NCBI GenBank assembly: GCA_948567375.1
Contig: OX419755.1
Coordinates: forward strand, 40,367,001 to 40,431,000
DNA: 64,000 bases
Direction: 5' to 3'
Source: Lunularia cruciata
Lineage: Eukaryota > Streptophyta > Marchantiopsida > Lunulariales > Lunulariaceae
Shown: positions 34,184-49,500 of the stretch, one piece after another
Layout of the letters: each line of letters starts with the position of its first letter
How positions within the stretch are numbered: position 1 is the first letter of the stretch
Notes under the pieces: model-generated
Told to the model about the DNA's origin: nothing
The model's database searches: none
What the model saw: the letters and a program-made list of their open reading frames with translations, nothing else
Made by a program: the position numbers and the translations under genes

Positions 34184-37100
34184 AGACTTCGGCTAAACAT
34201 ATTCTTGTTGATTAGAGGTATTGCACTTTGACAGATATTCCTCGTTCTCAGACCTTTTCCAGGCGATTATGTGTGGTGTTCTTCGTGTGTGTCTCCAAGG
34301 GATCGGCAACTAATACTTCTGTGGTTGTGAGTCACCACTCTTGGTTCGCGAATATGCGAGAAGAGTTCGCCATCTTCTGAACGTTCAGTAGGTTCAGTAG
34401 CTCCTAAGCAGGGAATTTCAATACGGCTTTCTGGTCAAGGGTTTGGATGGACTGAGCTCTGGAGATGAAGCATCCAGTACCACGAAGAGGTCTTGTGTGG
34501 CTCTGTTAATCTTTCGGGTAAGAGAGTATTCTCCTGAAGAAGCACATTTGCAGTTCCTCAGGTTTCCCAGTTGCTGAGGCGTTGCTTGATATTTTCATCC
34601 GTCACGCTGACCCATCAGCAATAGAGACCATTTGCATGGACTCTTGGCCTTGTTTCCCTTTCTTCTCATGTGTGTAATTACAACTTGTTCTAAGGAGAAA
34701 TATGGTTTCGTATCAATGCAGTTTGATTTACCCTAAGGTTGGGAGGAACAAGGTCTCAACGTGGAGAGGACCAAAGGCTTGCATGGAGCATCACATGGTA
34801 GTATTGAACCAGAGTTCTGGAATACTAAACTGCAGAACAAGACTTTACTTCCGGTACATGACGTCGTCTTTTGAATACCCAGTAACTTGTCTTCTACAGG
34901 GCGAAATGTTGAAGTAGCTATGGCATAGTACCTTTGCCTGTATTTGTAAGGAAGATTCATCCGGAAAATGTTAAAAGCTTCTGGCAATCATACCTACCAA
35001 ATATCGGAGATTCTTGGACTCCTAGCTTTTAACCTGTTGCTGTTTAGGATGTCCAAAGATCTTCACCGGATCTTCTGGCTTGGACCATAGTGTATTTCTC
35101 CCCAGATGTTGGTGTTCATTCAAACTTCAAGAAACGTCTACACAGATTTGCGGTGCCAGAACCTGAAACCAGAAGAACAGAAAATCAGACTGCCAAGACC
35201 ACATCTTGTACGTTCTCGAACCCGTGTATCACATTCTTACATCGTCCAAACTGATACATAACCTGCTTCATTAATGTTGCACTCGGCCCAGTCTTATGTT
35301 ACTTAGTTCCACAACTGATGCGTGCGTAAAGTATTGTTTGAGCATAAGATAACGAGATAAAACGCGTATCCTCCTCACCATCAACTATACCGCTTGCCAC
35401 TTTGCCGTCATGTTACGGAATCACTCGTTTGATCCGAAGCGATCTTTGTTTCTACGTTTCATGTCCACGAGTGTGTTTACGACATTATGTACTAGATCCT
35501 AAAGAAAAGTGACTCTCGTAATCGACTGTACGTCATATTTTCAATGGTAAAACTTTACACAATGTGTAATAGTGTGACCAACTTCAATCTCAAGCATTAA
35601 TTGGACGGTTAAGTTCACACCATGAGAGCGAAACTTCTACAGTACATCTCATATCTATGGGAGAGCTGCGTAAAAGGGACCTGGATGACGATGGACTATT
35701 TCAAGCTGGTTCTGCTGCTTCCGGTGGAGAATTTATTGAAGCATCGCTACTGACCAATATGTGAACTGAATACAAGCAGGTTGAATCTCTTCACGTAGTA
35801 GTGTCGATACCTTCATCTGTTCCTCCATGTTCTTCACCCGTGCATACTTTTCATTACCCTCAAAACAAGTGGCTTTTGCCCTCCTGATATACACGCTCCA
35901 ATCGGCTTGCTTTAATTTTACACCTGTTCAACGCGTGGGTACAGAAATTCACTACATATTGCAGAAGTCAATGTCGCACATGTCATGGATCAGTGAGAAG
36001 GATGATATCATCTAATTTCAATCCGATATAGTATGGAGCAAAAGATCGTAAGAAACACTCACTACACAATCGGCACAAGGGCCTCCGAAGCTGAACTTAT
36101 TTATGTACAAACGGCACAAGGTACATGTATGGCTCCGTGGTTGTGAAGATTTGAATGTACTATAAGTTCCGCCCTCCATGTGAAACCCGTGGACCAGAAA
36201 GCAGTGTTATCGACACTCCCGAGACACGTCGTCACGTTGGACGTGCGGCCTCCATCAACTCCGTGAAAGTGACTTCCAACACGTCCTTCAGAGAACAAGA
36301 GATCCAGTGTTCAGATTGCAAGAGTCGCAAAGCCCGGGAGAATAGAGTGGGGATGAGATAGTGATTGTGTTCTGGACCTTCAGAGAATGCCTTCTTGATC
36401 CCGTAATGGATGAGAAAATGAGGTTTATTTCCCTTTATGCGTGGAAGTTACATCCCATCTCAAACCCACATAGAGCCTTCCCCAACCGCCTTTTCTTGAC
36501 CACTCAGTACTCCGCATTCTCGCATGAGAATTGCTGAACGTACAAACTAAGCGGAGAAACCATGAGAGCATCCGTTTTTGTAGATCACAATCAAAACTTT
36601 ACATTTAGATGTGAGAACATGGGAAGGATTGACTTGTCACTGGAACTAAGAATGCCGACGTCAAGCGCGATTCCATTCAAACAAGTGTGCAACTTTAAAA
36701 ACATGATAAATGTAAAAGCTAGGAGAACCCATTCTTACGTGATAAAGCATTCGCAGGTAAACTAGAAAAAAATTGCTATAACTCAAGACAGCTTATCAAC
36801 GCGAAAGCCGTAGCTACGGGGGGGTCCTACCTGCCCGTTACAGCTGGCCCAATCACATAAGATGATCATATAAATCAGAGCAATACAAACGTATACCTGC
36901 TTCTCAACAGTTAGCATAATTGTCAAATATGGGAAAATCAATTGGCGATGATAAATACAACCTGGGTAGCTTACACAACCCTGGGTAGGCCTGCGCCCAA
37001 TCTAAATCTTTCACCTCATTTGGTGTGGGCTAGGAGTTAAGTTACATAGGAACATAAAGCAGCCCCAACACGGAGCTGAGACGCATGAAATTTGGATACT

Positions 37101-37595
37101 CCATTCAAGCGATTCACTTGTCGGGACCATTATTGCCCTATATTTGAAACGCTTGATTATCCACCCGTGAATTTGGACAAGGTTCATCTCTTTCTAAGGG
37201 AGCTTTGGTGAGGCTGGTAACATTACAGATCTAACATATCTAGTGTTTAAAAGAATGATGTATTGAGAGTCCTTGGACATCTCATTTCTACATGGTTGCT
37301 CCTTCTGCGCTGACTACCTTTACATAATAAATACCCACTACCTCACCTGCAACAGAACGAAAAAGAGGTCAAAAGATTATAAAGGCGAATGCAATACACA
37401 ACAGTGGAAACCGCCTCACTTTCTGTCTGGTTCCCTGATGTATACAGTGAAACTCAATTATCTCAAAGGAAAATGGTTTCAAAGTGAAGGAAATTTCCGA
37501 AGTCAAATCTGAGAAAGAAGAGTATAATCAAACATGAACACTGGAAAACCGTTGTTTCTTACCTGTCTAGCTTCACCAAAAAGAAGGATTATAGT
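34184..37595. other. Intergenic region between convergent APE2 and kinesin-7
   Basis: About 3.4 kb should contain both 3' UTRs. Short open stretches are present on both strands but none has a recognisable domain or splice partner. A GGGGGG run lies near 36820. No RNA gene recognised. Confidence 0.45.
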
Positions 37596-40500
37596 TTAGG
37601 ATGTGTAGGTGATAATGCGATCAGTAATGGCACTTCTACAGAGTGGACACTCAGTGCAGGCGACGGCACATGTCTTACACACTGTCACAACGATGTCAAT
37701 AGTTAAAAACTAATCAAGAGCCCATAAGAAACAGGTTGACAAGGAGGACGGGGACAAGTAGGGAGGGGAAAACGTAGAGGTAGCTTACTGAGAAAAACTA
37801 TGTAAATCTGACTTTGTCTATTTAGGATTTGCAGAGCCAAATGAACACCCGAAACTACGATTTTTTGCGTATTAAAGACATATTAAGGGAGAAACATACG
37901 GCAAAAGTGTCGGCAGGGAAGAAGAACTGCGGCTGTTGGAGATTCAAAGCAGACTTTACAGACACTTCGTTCCTCTTCATGTGATTCTTGTTCGACTCCT
38001 TTAATCGACACTATGTCAAGCTGCATTTTGGCCTGCAATTCCCTTTCTCTTTCGCGTTCTCTTTCCTTCTCAACTCTCTCTCTTTCTAATCTTTCCTTTT
38101 CTAGTTTCTTCTGTTGTCGTCCCTGGCAAAATGAGGTTCACATATTATGCTATAGTTTGATCGAACTCAATATGTCCACAAAACATTTACAGATTAGTTC
38201 AAAGGAAGCACTTGACATAGCAACAACTCTTAGAAATACTCTCCGACTTGACCTTAGCTCACCGGGAGTGAACTGACAATGATGAACTACATTTAGTGTC
38301 GATGTATCTAATGCTATAACTAAACAAAAAGTACGGGTGAGGAGACGACTGGCCTGTGTATGTCGGGTTTACACACCTTAGCTTGGCACAACTTGGTCAG
38401 GGCTTCCACATGAACATTTTGAAGCTCATAAAGTGAATCAATATCCAGATCATCCAACTGTTCACTCTGGAATACAGGAGAAATTGAGAGCTATCACTTC
38501 ACTGAAAGATAACACTCCGTGATTGAGCTGGATGATAAATCGGACCATCAGACCAAAACTAGACATTCTGATTAATTTCCTATTCTGTTGATGTTTCTTA
38601 GATAACTGGCCATTAAGCAAGGTCTAAGTACAGGCGATGTTGTAGAGCACCCAGTCATGTTTGTAATGTGATTATACACACATATGTGGACGACGTATTG
38701 AATAAGCACTTCACGGAGGAAGATAAGCTCCAACCTTTCAGAGCTCATTTTCATAATGCATCGATGTTTCATGCCATCCGTAACGTGGACAAAATAATTT
38801 CGTGATGAACGCTCTGTATTAGTCTGTGATATCCCGTGAAATCGGCAAACATTCCGTATTATTGGACTACTGAGCTTAGGAAGGTAAGGCGCCTCTGCTT
38901 ATCTCTAGGATTTTACAGATCATTCTTACATGTTAAGGTTCGGTTGGAAACTGGTAGGTCCTTGAACTCAAATATATAGACAAACGGTAGAGCTGAAGTA
39001 GAGCCCGAATTTAAGGTTGAAGGAAAGCACGTTAACTAATTCTCCTACGTTTAAAGTCAGCTTCAATCTGCAGCCAAGATCTATACACAAATATCCCCGC
39101 ATTGAAACTTTTTAGCAATGCATAACAGAGACAAGAGTTGATCTAGAATAGCGTGCCCAACAACATTCACACTCGAGGTCACCCTCTTCTTCCTCACCAT
39201 GAATCATTACTGTCCTCTCTTTGTATTTACTAAAGGGCCGGTCAAAATCCGCTATCAGAAGTAGGGCCAAATTCATACCAATGTCTAGGCAGAGCTTGTG
39301 GCCTTTTTGTGCTGCTACTAATAGCGCGCACGAGATCTCTGGCTCCTTGTCTAGCACTTACCTTATATCCCAATGGGGTTTCTTCCAGAAATGAGTGAGA
39401 AAGGTGTTCAAAGCATCATCACAGTCATAAATTTTGTTGCATTCCACTGCACACATGGGGGAAGTGTGCAGTGGAATGTATGTATAGTACCAAATGGACA
39501 TAAAGAAAGAATGTCCGGTGGGAAATTAGTAAATCATTGATTTGAGCGGCAATGATACCATTCAAGATTTACCTTAAGATGCAATACAATGGTCTCCAGC
39601 TCTTCTGCGCGTTGTCTCTCTTGCTCCAATTGTGATTTTACGTCCTCCAGCGAATCTGGTTGTTCCTGACCATCTTTCACTTTCCTGACGTTAGCTTCGC
39701 TAGGTAATAGGAGAAAGTCATCATCACCTTTGCTCCTCAAATCGTCTTGAAGAGGACCGTGTCTCATTTCTGACATCTCCTTCTCCTTCTTCAGTTGTGC
39801 CACGAGGACCCACATTCCTGCCAAATCATTTTCCAGATCCGCCTCATGCTGTTTTGCATCATTTACCTTCTTAACTAATTCAGCCTCCTTACGTTCCTTC
39901 TCTAAGAGAGCCAATTCCAAAGCTGCCTCTTTTTCCTTGGCTGCTTTCAGCTCTCTTTTGATATCCTCCAGCAGGGACTCTGTACCCAACCTCCAGCTAC
40001 CTTTGTCATCAAGGAAACCTTTCATATTCCGATCACAACCACTGAGTGGAATGTCAAGAGATACCTCTTCATCTGTTTGACATTCTTTGTTAGCAGTATG
40101 TTTCAACTTTGGAGATAACCTCGCAGCAAACGCAAGCTCCTGTGCAGTGGAGAGGTCATTGGATAATTTGGCATTCTGGTAAGAAAGCTTGGTGACCTCA
40201 TCTGCCAAATTTTTGAGCTCCACAACAGCCCGAGATGCCAACTCCCTGGCAAAAGCAGCCTCATCTGCAAGCTGTTGTCCTTCTGCAACCAAGCATTCCT
40301 TATCCTGCTGCAACCTAACTTTCTCTTGCTTAAATTTGTCTCTTTCCTCCTGCCACCTCGTCCTCTCTTGTTTCAACTTGTCAATCTCAGTAGCCTATCA
40401 TACACATGAGAATATTCATCACGACAATGCTTGACTGACAATATTCGCATCAGTAACTATCCTTGTGAACCTAGCTCTGTCAGTCTGCTCAGAGATAGAC

Positions 40501-43500
40501 GTCGGCGAATTCATCATTTTAACTTCTAGTTATAGTAGGTCAAGAGTATACCGGAGAAGCTAACAACAGATGATTGCTCGCCGGTTGTATCACAGAATAG
40601 TCTTCTTAAACAGCAGAAGAAAGGAAGAGATGACGAGAGCTTCTTTAAGGACCAACGCAGAATAAGTGCAATGCAGGGTAAAATCAGCCAATTTGAGTTT
40701 TACGCTGATAGCTCAAGTTTTCGGACCTGGATATCAGGTTAATCCTCCAACTATCGCTTTCTTTGAGAAGCATAGTAAGTTAACACACCTGTTGAAGTAT
40801 TTGCGACTGCAGATTAGCAGACTCAGAGTCATTATTAAAGTCACGAGAACTGCCCCTCGAGGTGGGTTGTCCGGCATCAGAGCCAGTTTCAACAAAGCGA
40901 AGTTCACCTGATAGACCCCCGGTGTTTAACCATCCTCCTGCTTCCTCAGTATTATCCACCAAACTATCACCTCTGTCACTCTTCCTGTGCTGATTGACCT
41001 TTTTCTCGAGGGCAGTGGAGAGTTGTGTACGAAGCGAATGGATAGTGTCCTGCATTTCGTCGATCTCTACAGCCTGCAGCATTGTAGGAAAATTTTCAGT
41101 TGAGCTTCCAACTCAAGAGGAAGTTCGATACACAATGGAAGACCTGACTGCTTCCATGTAAAAATCCCATATTCTGGAACTCACCTTCGATTGCAATTGC
41201 TCCTGAAGTATGCGATTATCAGCAGTTTTGATCTGCAATACCTCCAACAAACTCAGTATTACTGCTGGCTTTTGGTGGAAACTCATTCAGAGCCAACGAA
41301 ACTCTTCATTTAACCGTCTTCCTACCACCCCCTGACTCCAACTCTCCGTAGACGTTAAGAAGAATCTCATGGAACACATAAAGTACTGAAACTTGGACGC
41401 CTATACGCGTTAGGTTTTTTTGCCAACAAAATTTTCCATTCCTTCATATTTTCAGGTGAGAAATTAAGTGCGATGCCATGAATGCATCAAAGCTTGGATC
41501 TACATCGGAGGACCGAGGAGAATATACCTCCAGATCGAACGCCTTCTCGTTCAGCTGGCTCATAAGCTTGGAGATAGTCTGAGTCACAGAAAAGTCAACA
41601 TGCTATTCAGGAGCATAGAACACCAACAGGGTGTGCCCATCCAGAAACAACAAATTTTAAGGTTACAATTCAGTTTATCCCTCGAGTTGGGCTGTTTAAT
41701 CCGGCTAAGTACTGGAACGGGTAATATTGCCTTTAACAGCCAGCCCAAATTGAATGAATTCGACGGCGAGAATTCAAACCTGGGACATCTCATAAGGGGA
41801 CGCAGTTGAAGGAAGAGCGTCGGAGCTTCCAATGCGCTGCTCGAGAAGCTTCATCTGTCGTCTTTTCTCCTGAATTTCATCTTTCAGTTTGTGCATCTGG
41901 GCCTGTACCTGAGCATCTTCAGGATCTTTTGCAGCTTGCTCCGAAAGCCGTTTCAATGAGCTCGTGCACAGGGCAACTTCACCTGCAATCATCTTTACTT
42001 GTTCCCGGAGCAGGTCCATCTGATCGGCCATTGTTGTACCAGTCTGTAGCCACAATGAGGTGTTCAGAGAACGTAAAAGGTTGCTTGGCAGTTATGAGTT
42101 CAGGAACCTGACGTCAGGTAATCCTACAAAGACAAATTACGACTGAAAAGCACTGCATCTCCCAAAAGCGGTAACACACTCGAAGCTTCATATCATGGCG
42201 TGGGAGGCGCACTGCACCTGTTAAGCAAAATTTAACACCTGGGAACATTGGGCCAGTAATAAGTAGAAGTATGACATCCTATAGAATTTAGGAAGGGCGC
42301 TTTACTTTCAACCAGTAAGGTTGAAGCCGACAAGCAATGTGACACTTACAGGTGGGGGTCTTCGACCTCGAACAGTCGCACTAAAGAGCTCTCCAGCTTG
42401 GGTTGGTTCTGGAAATGAGTCGGCAACGGGCAGCATCTCGTCGACTCTTCTACTAATTGACTTACGACGGGATCCTTTAAAATCAAAAGTTGGCTCAAAT
42501 CCAGCATTCACGGACCCTGGAGAAACAATTGGGGACTGATCATTGTCCAGACTTGTAGCTGGACTCACATGTAGGTTTTCATTTCTCTGCACACAAAAAG
42601 AGGAGTCAAAATGCCGTTGCATGATGAATACAGAACCCGTTAATAATAGCAGCTTCGTTAATAATGACATGGAATACAGAACCTGTTGTAACAACCCCGT
42701 TCCAGAGCAACTTCTGAGCTAAAGCTTCGTTCATGTGTGTGACGTTCAGATTCCAGCAATGCCGACAATATGTTTATGTATCTTGCAAAATAGCCAAAGA
42801 GAATTTGGTAGTCTGAACTGTTGTATGACATAGGAAGATGCTGACCCTAAGCTTGAACCAAGCCAGCATTCCTCGTTTCTTTGTCTTCTTCTCCTCCTTG
42901 TTGTGTTCCTCTAGGCTATTGTTGTCACCCTTGCCTTCTCCAGATTCATGATCGCCGTTACTAGTGCCATTTTCATCTTCATCGTCAAAATGGACCAGAT
43001 CACGCCTCTTATCTGGTAAGTAAGCAAGCTAGAAAGACAGGACACCAGATGGTGGATTAGGTTCCCCTGAGTACAGATTACTGTGATATTGCTGCTGATA
43101 AGTATCAAATGCAGTAGAAGGACAGCAAACATATCTGATGACAGCCTAATAATATATCTTAAGCAATAACAAGCTGCTCCGAGCTCGTACCTCCTCCTCC
43201 CCAAAAGAATGCCTCCGACGGTGGGCAGGTTTGTCTGGAAGAAGACTTGCATGGGGGAGGGTGTTTTTTGTAGACACCAGAATAAGCTTAGTGAGGCGCT
43301 GTATTCTTCCCATAAGAGCAGCCTTAGCCTGTTCTTCTTCTTCCAGCCGCGACTGCATTTTAACTTGACCTGCTTCCAGCTTCAATACGGGAACACATCA
43401 TAGAAGATGAACCAATGGTAAGAAGGTAATTTCCTTCAGCAGGCAAATGAGGGAGTGAAATTAGAGATGACTTTATGTTAATCAGAACTCTCATCCATTT

Positions 43501-46500
43501 GTCTAGAGCACATATATAGGTATACGATACGAGAACAGATGCCGTTCTGATTGCCGTCTAGAGCACATATATAAACCGAGCAGTGATTAAGAAATAGAGA
43601 TTTCAGTTATCTAATCCAGGTTGGTGAGTTATATTGAGTGCAATAGATTTGGAAACAACTCATCGGCTTAGTAATATTCACTAGAACGAGGCCATTTTTC
43701 GAATTTCCTGATAGCGATTGGCATGATGTTTCAAGTTAATGCTACTCTGTGAGCTGAGAAGGTGGCCGAAGACCTCAGGTATAGTCAAACTTTGTAATTG
43801 AGGTGAATGAGGATCTTTTCCAATCCAGATTTGGTCACAAGCAGTTAACCAACATCGAGATGTCCAAGCAACAAATGATTCAAGAGACGAGTAACACCTG
43901 CTGACGCAAGGTGAGGAGATCCTCTTGACTGGTGGTGACCAAATATGGTTTCTCAAGTATTCCCCGCTTCAACTGCTCCAGCTCCTGCTTTAAACTGCTT
44001 ATCTCCTTTTGATATTTCTTGATCAAGGACTTCTCGTCAAGGATCTGAAATCATCCCAACATCGTATAAGCAACTTCCCACTATAAAGATATCTTGTGAA
44101 ATGGAATACAGAACTCAGTATGAATATCTGGATATTCAGGAACCATCGGGATCTTGCATTCTCAACTATCTCCTCAGAACTCGGGAGGTTAAAATTTTGT
44201 AATACTTCATAAACAGGACAACTATGTCGCTCAAACAAGAATACAAGGCCTTGCCACCCAAATTCATATCCGGAAGCTGATGGAACCTCCTCTCTGATGA
44301 TTGTTGATGACATTATTGCATGGTTAAGAGTTCAGAAAGGTACCCTGTTAGGGGCCGCATGAATTTCCACACGCTTAGCTCTGTGCGCGAACTTTAGAGT
44401 ATTATGAGTCTCCTCATTATTGCTTGATGCAGGAGTGATGGTGCAGATAAGCTGAAGAAGAGACAGTGTCAGACAGACGTTTACTACTCGACATGAGCCT
44501 GGTTTCATGTTCGAAGTCGTGGAAACGGCACTTTTAAAGAGGTCAGTATTCAGAGTTCCGCTTCACCAACTCTGCTGAAAAAATCAAATTGTCTCTCTTT
44601 AGGAAACAAACTTCTCTAACCATCATCAACCAACTACAACTCAAATAAGCTTCTTTTCGTCATAGAAATAGGTTAAAAACATATTCATCAATAAGGAGAT
44701 AGCAGGACATTAGTGACACATAGAGATCAGAACATAGAAGGTCTATCATGACAGACAGAAACGGACTTTCTCCAAGCTCGCATGGACTAGAGAAAACATG
44801 TACAGGCTCCGGGCATAGTCAAGGCCCGCTGATAGTTACTGGAGAAGGAAATCAACGATGTGACTAAAACCAATTTATGTGGGGAGTTACGTACTGAAAT
44901 TCTTCCGTGGCCACTTAAAGAAGACTGTAACAGGCGTGTCAATTTGGAGTCTCTATAAGGTATGTGTGATGCTTTGCCTTCACTCAACTTCGCTATAACC
45001 TGCAGTGATGTTAAAATCAGACATACCAATTAATCCGAAGATGGAATCCATAGATGTTAAATGGTATGCCAAACCACATACTCCTATTCTGATAACTTAT
45101 GATCACAAAAAGGGAAAACTTCCCCCTTGGATTAACTCCTTGATGCAGAAACAACAAATCCTCAGATGAGATCCTACCGTCCCAAGTGTAAGCAAACTTT
45201 TGTTGATGTAAGACCCTTCTTTCCGTCTTAAACCAGTTGTTTCTGTCTTAGAACTTTCCGATCCAGCGAGATCAATCAAATTCTGTGGAGTCCAAAAGAT
45301 TGTCAAAAAAAGTCCTAAGGGGTCTCCGATGGAAGTGACATATACAGTCAGAAAATATATCAACATTCAGCGTTGGAAGCTACTGGCTTGACGAAGCCTA
45401 GCAATGAACGATAAGTAGGGACGACTCTCATAGAAAATGCTCAGAACATCCCTGTGAACGCTAATTTGTTAGAGGGCAGAGTTGAGCTCAGATATATCCT
45501 GCTTCAATATAACTGGCAAATGTTCACATAAAGGACGAAAAAATACTCCCGCCAAAGGCTTTGAATACAACAGATCAGTAGCTAGCCTTAGTACGTTGAA
45601 CAACCACTGTGTGTGTTCACCAAGACAATACTCAGAAGGCATTTGCCACACCCTCACAACGTAATCCTCGTTCCAATACCAGATGCCCTTGACTATGTTT
45701 ACAATCGTCACGCATCTAACGGCACGCAAAACTCTATCATCGGTCTAGAGGTATATCCAGAAAGGGATCGAAAACCAACCAGCTGAGACAAAGTCACATC
45801 CTCTTCATTGTATCCCTCACCTCGCGCACTGCTTTCAACAGTCTGGGCATTTAGAGTATTCATGCACTAGTTATTAGTATACTGACAATCATCTGCTTGG
45901 TGGGATCAACGCTGGCACGATAATGCCAAATCTTTTTAATACTGAGGAAAGGTGAAAGCTACTTAAATCCGATCTTCAAATGCAATCTTAGCAGTTCAGC
46001 AAAAGACCTGAAACACTTCCAAGAAAACAAGATACAAAATACATCACTTGCACATTGTCGACTTAGATAGGTTCTCACATCAGCAACATAAGAAAGAGAA
46101 TAGGCATGCAAGTCTCATCATTACACTGGAGGTCAAAGGCTATTTGATGAATGGAAGCACAAAATTAGGATGGAGGTACCAAGTACCAAGGTGAAAATAG
46201 TGTGACTCCTGCTACTTAAGAGGTTGAAGTTGTTTGATCCAACATGCCGGTGCTCTGAGGAAACAAGGAACCATCAAATTATTAGAACATATTTGAGAGA
46301 GGGGAGCAAAAGCCGTTCAAAGAACATCTTTGAGAACTGAGAACGAAAGCACTTCGGAGAAGAGGGATCCAAATTGATTTGAAGTCTAAGCAATAAATAT
46401 ATAACAAAAAGTAGGCGCAAGTAATAGACAGCAACAGGTAGAAATTGATACACTTCATAAGTAGCATCTGCAGTGAACTAATATACATCATATAAGAAGA

Positions 46501-49500
46501 ACAAATAGATAGCAACAGCAATAGATTAAGCATATGAAGTTAGTTGAAAGCAGAGCAGGATCACCAAGCGAGTAGGAAGGTCCAATCGGAAGAAAAAAGA
46601 GAAACATAGAACAAGTAGGAAAAACATAGCTTGAGTGAAAGATGGTGGAGTGGAGCGACGTGGGAAAGTGGATGGTATCTTGGCTGGGTTAGAGCGACGC
46701 GTGAGAGGACTGGAGAATATATCGCACCCTGCTCTCTAAACGCATGAGCCCTAACCCGAGTGAGAAGAACATATTTGCGAAATGGGAGCAGAAGCCGTTC
46801 GAAGATCGGGGGATCCAGAACCCACTAAGTATGGAACCGGCTAGTACCCCTCATACCGAGTTTCTGTTCAAAAGCTCATCATGAGTGCCAGGACAGTCTC
46901 GGTTGCTTCCGAAAGCAACGTTCAGATATGGTAGTAGTGAGAAAGGAACGCTGGAACTTATGAGAACATATATGTGAAATGTATGTAGTACCATTGAATT
47001 ATTAAAACATATAGGAAAAATGGGAGCAGAAGTCGTTGAGAGAACGGGGGATCCAGCAGCCACTAAGTGTGGAACCGAGAACGTGCATATGAAGTACATA
47101 TGACATGCATGCATGACCTTATGCAAATCGAACATATTTGTGTAAAGTATGTAGTACCAGTTAAGATAACTGGTTTCCAGTCGCACGTGGGACTGAGTTG
47201 ACTTGACATGACCAGTTTGCTACATTTCTAATGTAGTGATCGAAAGCTAGTGAGTGATCTAGGCATTCAAGAACTGAAGTTCCGTATAGCCATCAATCAC
47301 ACAAAGTCGTTCCACCGGTTCCGAGAACACGGTTTCACGCTCACGTGGACTGATGTGACAGGGCATGACTCTGACAGTTGTAATTAAAGGAAGATGTGGC
47401 ATTAAGAAGTCATATGCAAAATAAAAGTACTCGCTGAATGTCAGGCATGTCCTTCGATCTATAAAAAACTTGAATGTTAACTTCAGTTCAAACACATTGA
47501 ACCATGCAATACCAACATACGAAGGTCTAATGTTCCAACGTTCACTAATTGACCAGGGGAAGTACCTTCTCCGGCTGCAATTAAGGAAAGGGCGTGGGCT
47601 GGTGACAGCACGACCTCCTCCTTTATCCCCTCTACATATGTTCCCTGCTGACATTAACATAGTTTGAATTTATAAACAGTCGATAATTCAAAGATGCCCT
47701 GGCTTTTTCTGCTGGTTCTTATACTTGCTTCCATTCCTCTTCAGATACTTTTGGTTATTTGCTTCGAAACTTCCTCCACAAAGTTTTCCACTAGATTTGC
47801 ATTCGTCGACATCAGTCTTTGGTGCATAGACCTCGTCCCTCGGATCCTCGTTCACATGGCTTTGAGCAGTGCCCAACGCGGTGATGTGTGATGACCTCTT
47901 GAATGCATAAGACACGACGATAGTAATTGATACTGTACAAAGGTGAAGCGCAACTGGTAGCCATCTTAGGAGAGTGTAGCAATCTTAGGAGATTCTCACC
48001 TGAGCGTCTTCTCTTACTCTCAAGTTCTGACCAGCAGGATCTAACAAGTCATTTATGACCTGAACAAACAAGCAAATTTTTGTACACCAAGTTACGAGCA
48101 TACACAGGTAGAATACACGTCTACTTGGAAACTCGTGTCTGAAGAGATCCCTACTATCATTGCTGGTTCATCCACAACCTCAAGCCAGTAACTAGAATGC
48201 AACACGATAAATGTCAGACAAGATGCCAGACGAGTCGAGACATATGGATTCCATGGCAATCGCTGTAAAGCTAGAAGGATCCTTAGATTTCGCATCAACA
48301 CTCCATATTGTCTTTGTGGCCAAATTGACACAAAAAGAGATTTACGGTAATCAAACTGAGTCTTCGTATCACTAGAGGGCTTCACTCAAACTGAAGGTGC
48401 CATTGGCGAAAACTTACCTCATTATATATTTCAAGATAAGATACACGTAGGAGAAATTCTCGTCCTGGAGTCTACAACAGGACAAAAGAACAAAGAATAA
48501 GTTTAGACTTGAGGCCTGACGTGACGTATCACCAGAGTAATAAGATATCCACGTACTTCCACTCAACCCTCTCATGAAACAGGCGCAGTCGCAACTATGA
48601 ACCCTCATTCAGGATTTGGCTGTTGGAACTCCTCCTTCAACTATCATGATTTTGACTTAATGAGGACGATCACTAACTTGTTGTACGTCTTGCATGGGCA
48701 GACTTCTCTTGCGATGGTGCGGGGAACAGGTGTCAATCGGAGAATTGATGGAAACTGAAGTTTATCCAATTGGTGCCCAGAACAGTTGCAAAACTACACA
48801 TGAAGAAATTTTACCTCTTGTATGATGCTAAACACATCCTTCACAGCCAATGGTATGATTCCTGGAGATTTCTGATCACCCTACATAGAAAGTTTACATA
48901 TAGGTTAATCTTCAACCCCAGGATTAGTGCCCCGGCATCTTGTGAAAAGCAAATTCACGAATTTAATCACCGAAAAAATTTGAGTATGCTAGCCCAGATG
49001 GTGCGCAGAGCAATCGTGCAAAGGAGCTATAGGCACCTCACGACAATCTCCCTCATGGCACAAACATAGAGGCATACACTTTTAGCTGCTAGCAGCTTCT
49101 CCACAATCCTGTCAGAAAGCTGACAAACCATTTCAGCTGAGATTGCCCTCTGCTAACCATGCAAAAGGAAACTTTACATTCCTGGTAGTTCTACCAAACT
49201 CCTCAAAATATCACAACGAAGTGGGAACACATGAAAGACGTGAAGAAACTCTCACATGCATAGTGTGTGTCTTGCCACTACTGGTGACACCATACGCAAA
49301 CACCGTACCTGCAAAATTCACAACAGATCGTCGCCCGTGCAGGAGTATGAACTCCATCAGATCATAGTTGGACTCTAAGAGCATCTGGATAGCTTTGAGT
49401 CTCGGTAAATCTCTGCAAATGAACTCTCTAAAGACTTTGCTACTTGACGCTCTCGGTTCCAACATCAGTATAACAAGTATAAGTATTCCTTGACCGTGAC

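Noticed and set aside
34702-34987. Overlapping short frames downstream of APE2
   Set aside because: No domains or matching splice sites; the GRF finger already ends at the stop codon at 34181.
47259-47660. 133-codon minus frame in the kinesin region
   Set aside because: It overlaps exon 8 (47644-47566) in a different phase; the spliced motor frame explains the conservation there.
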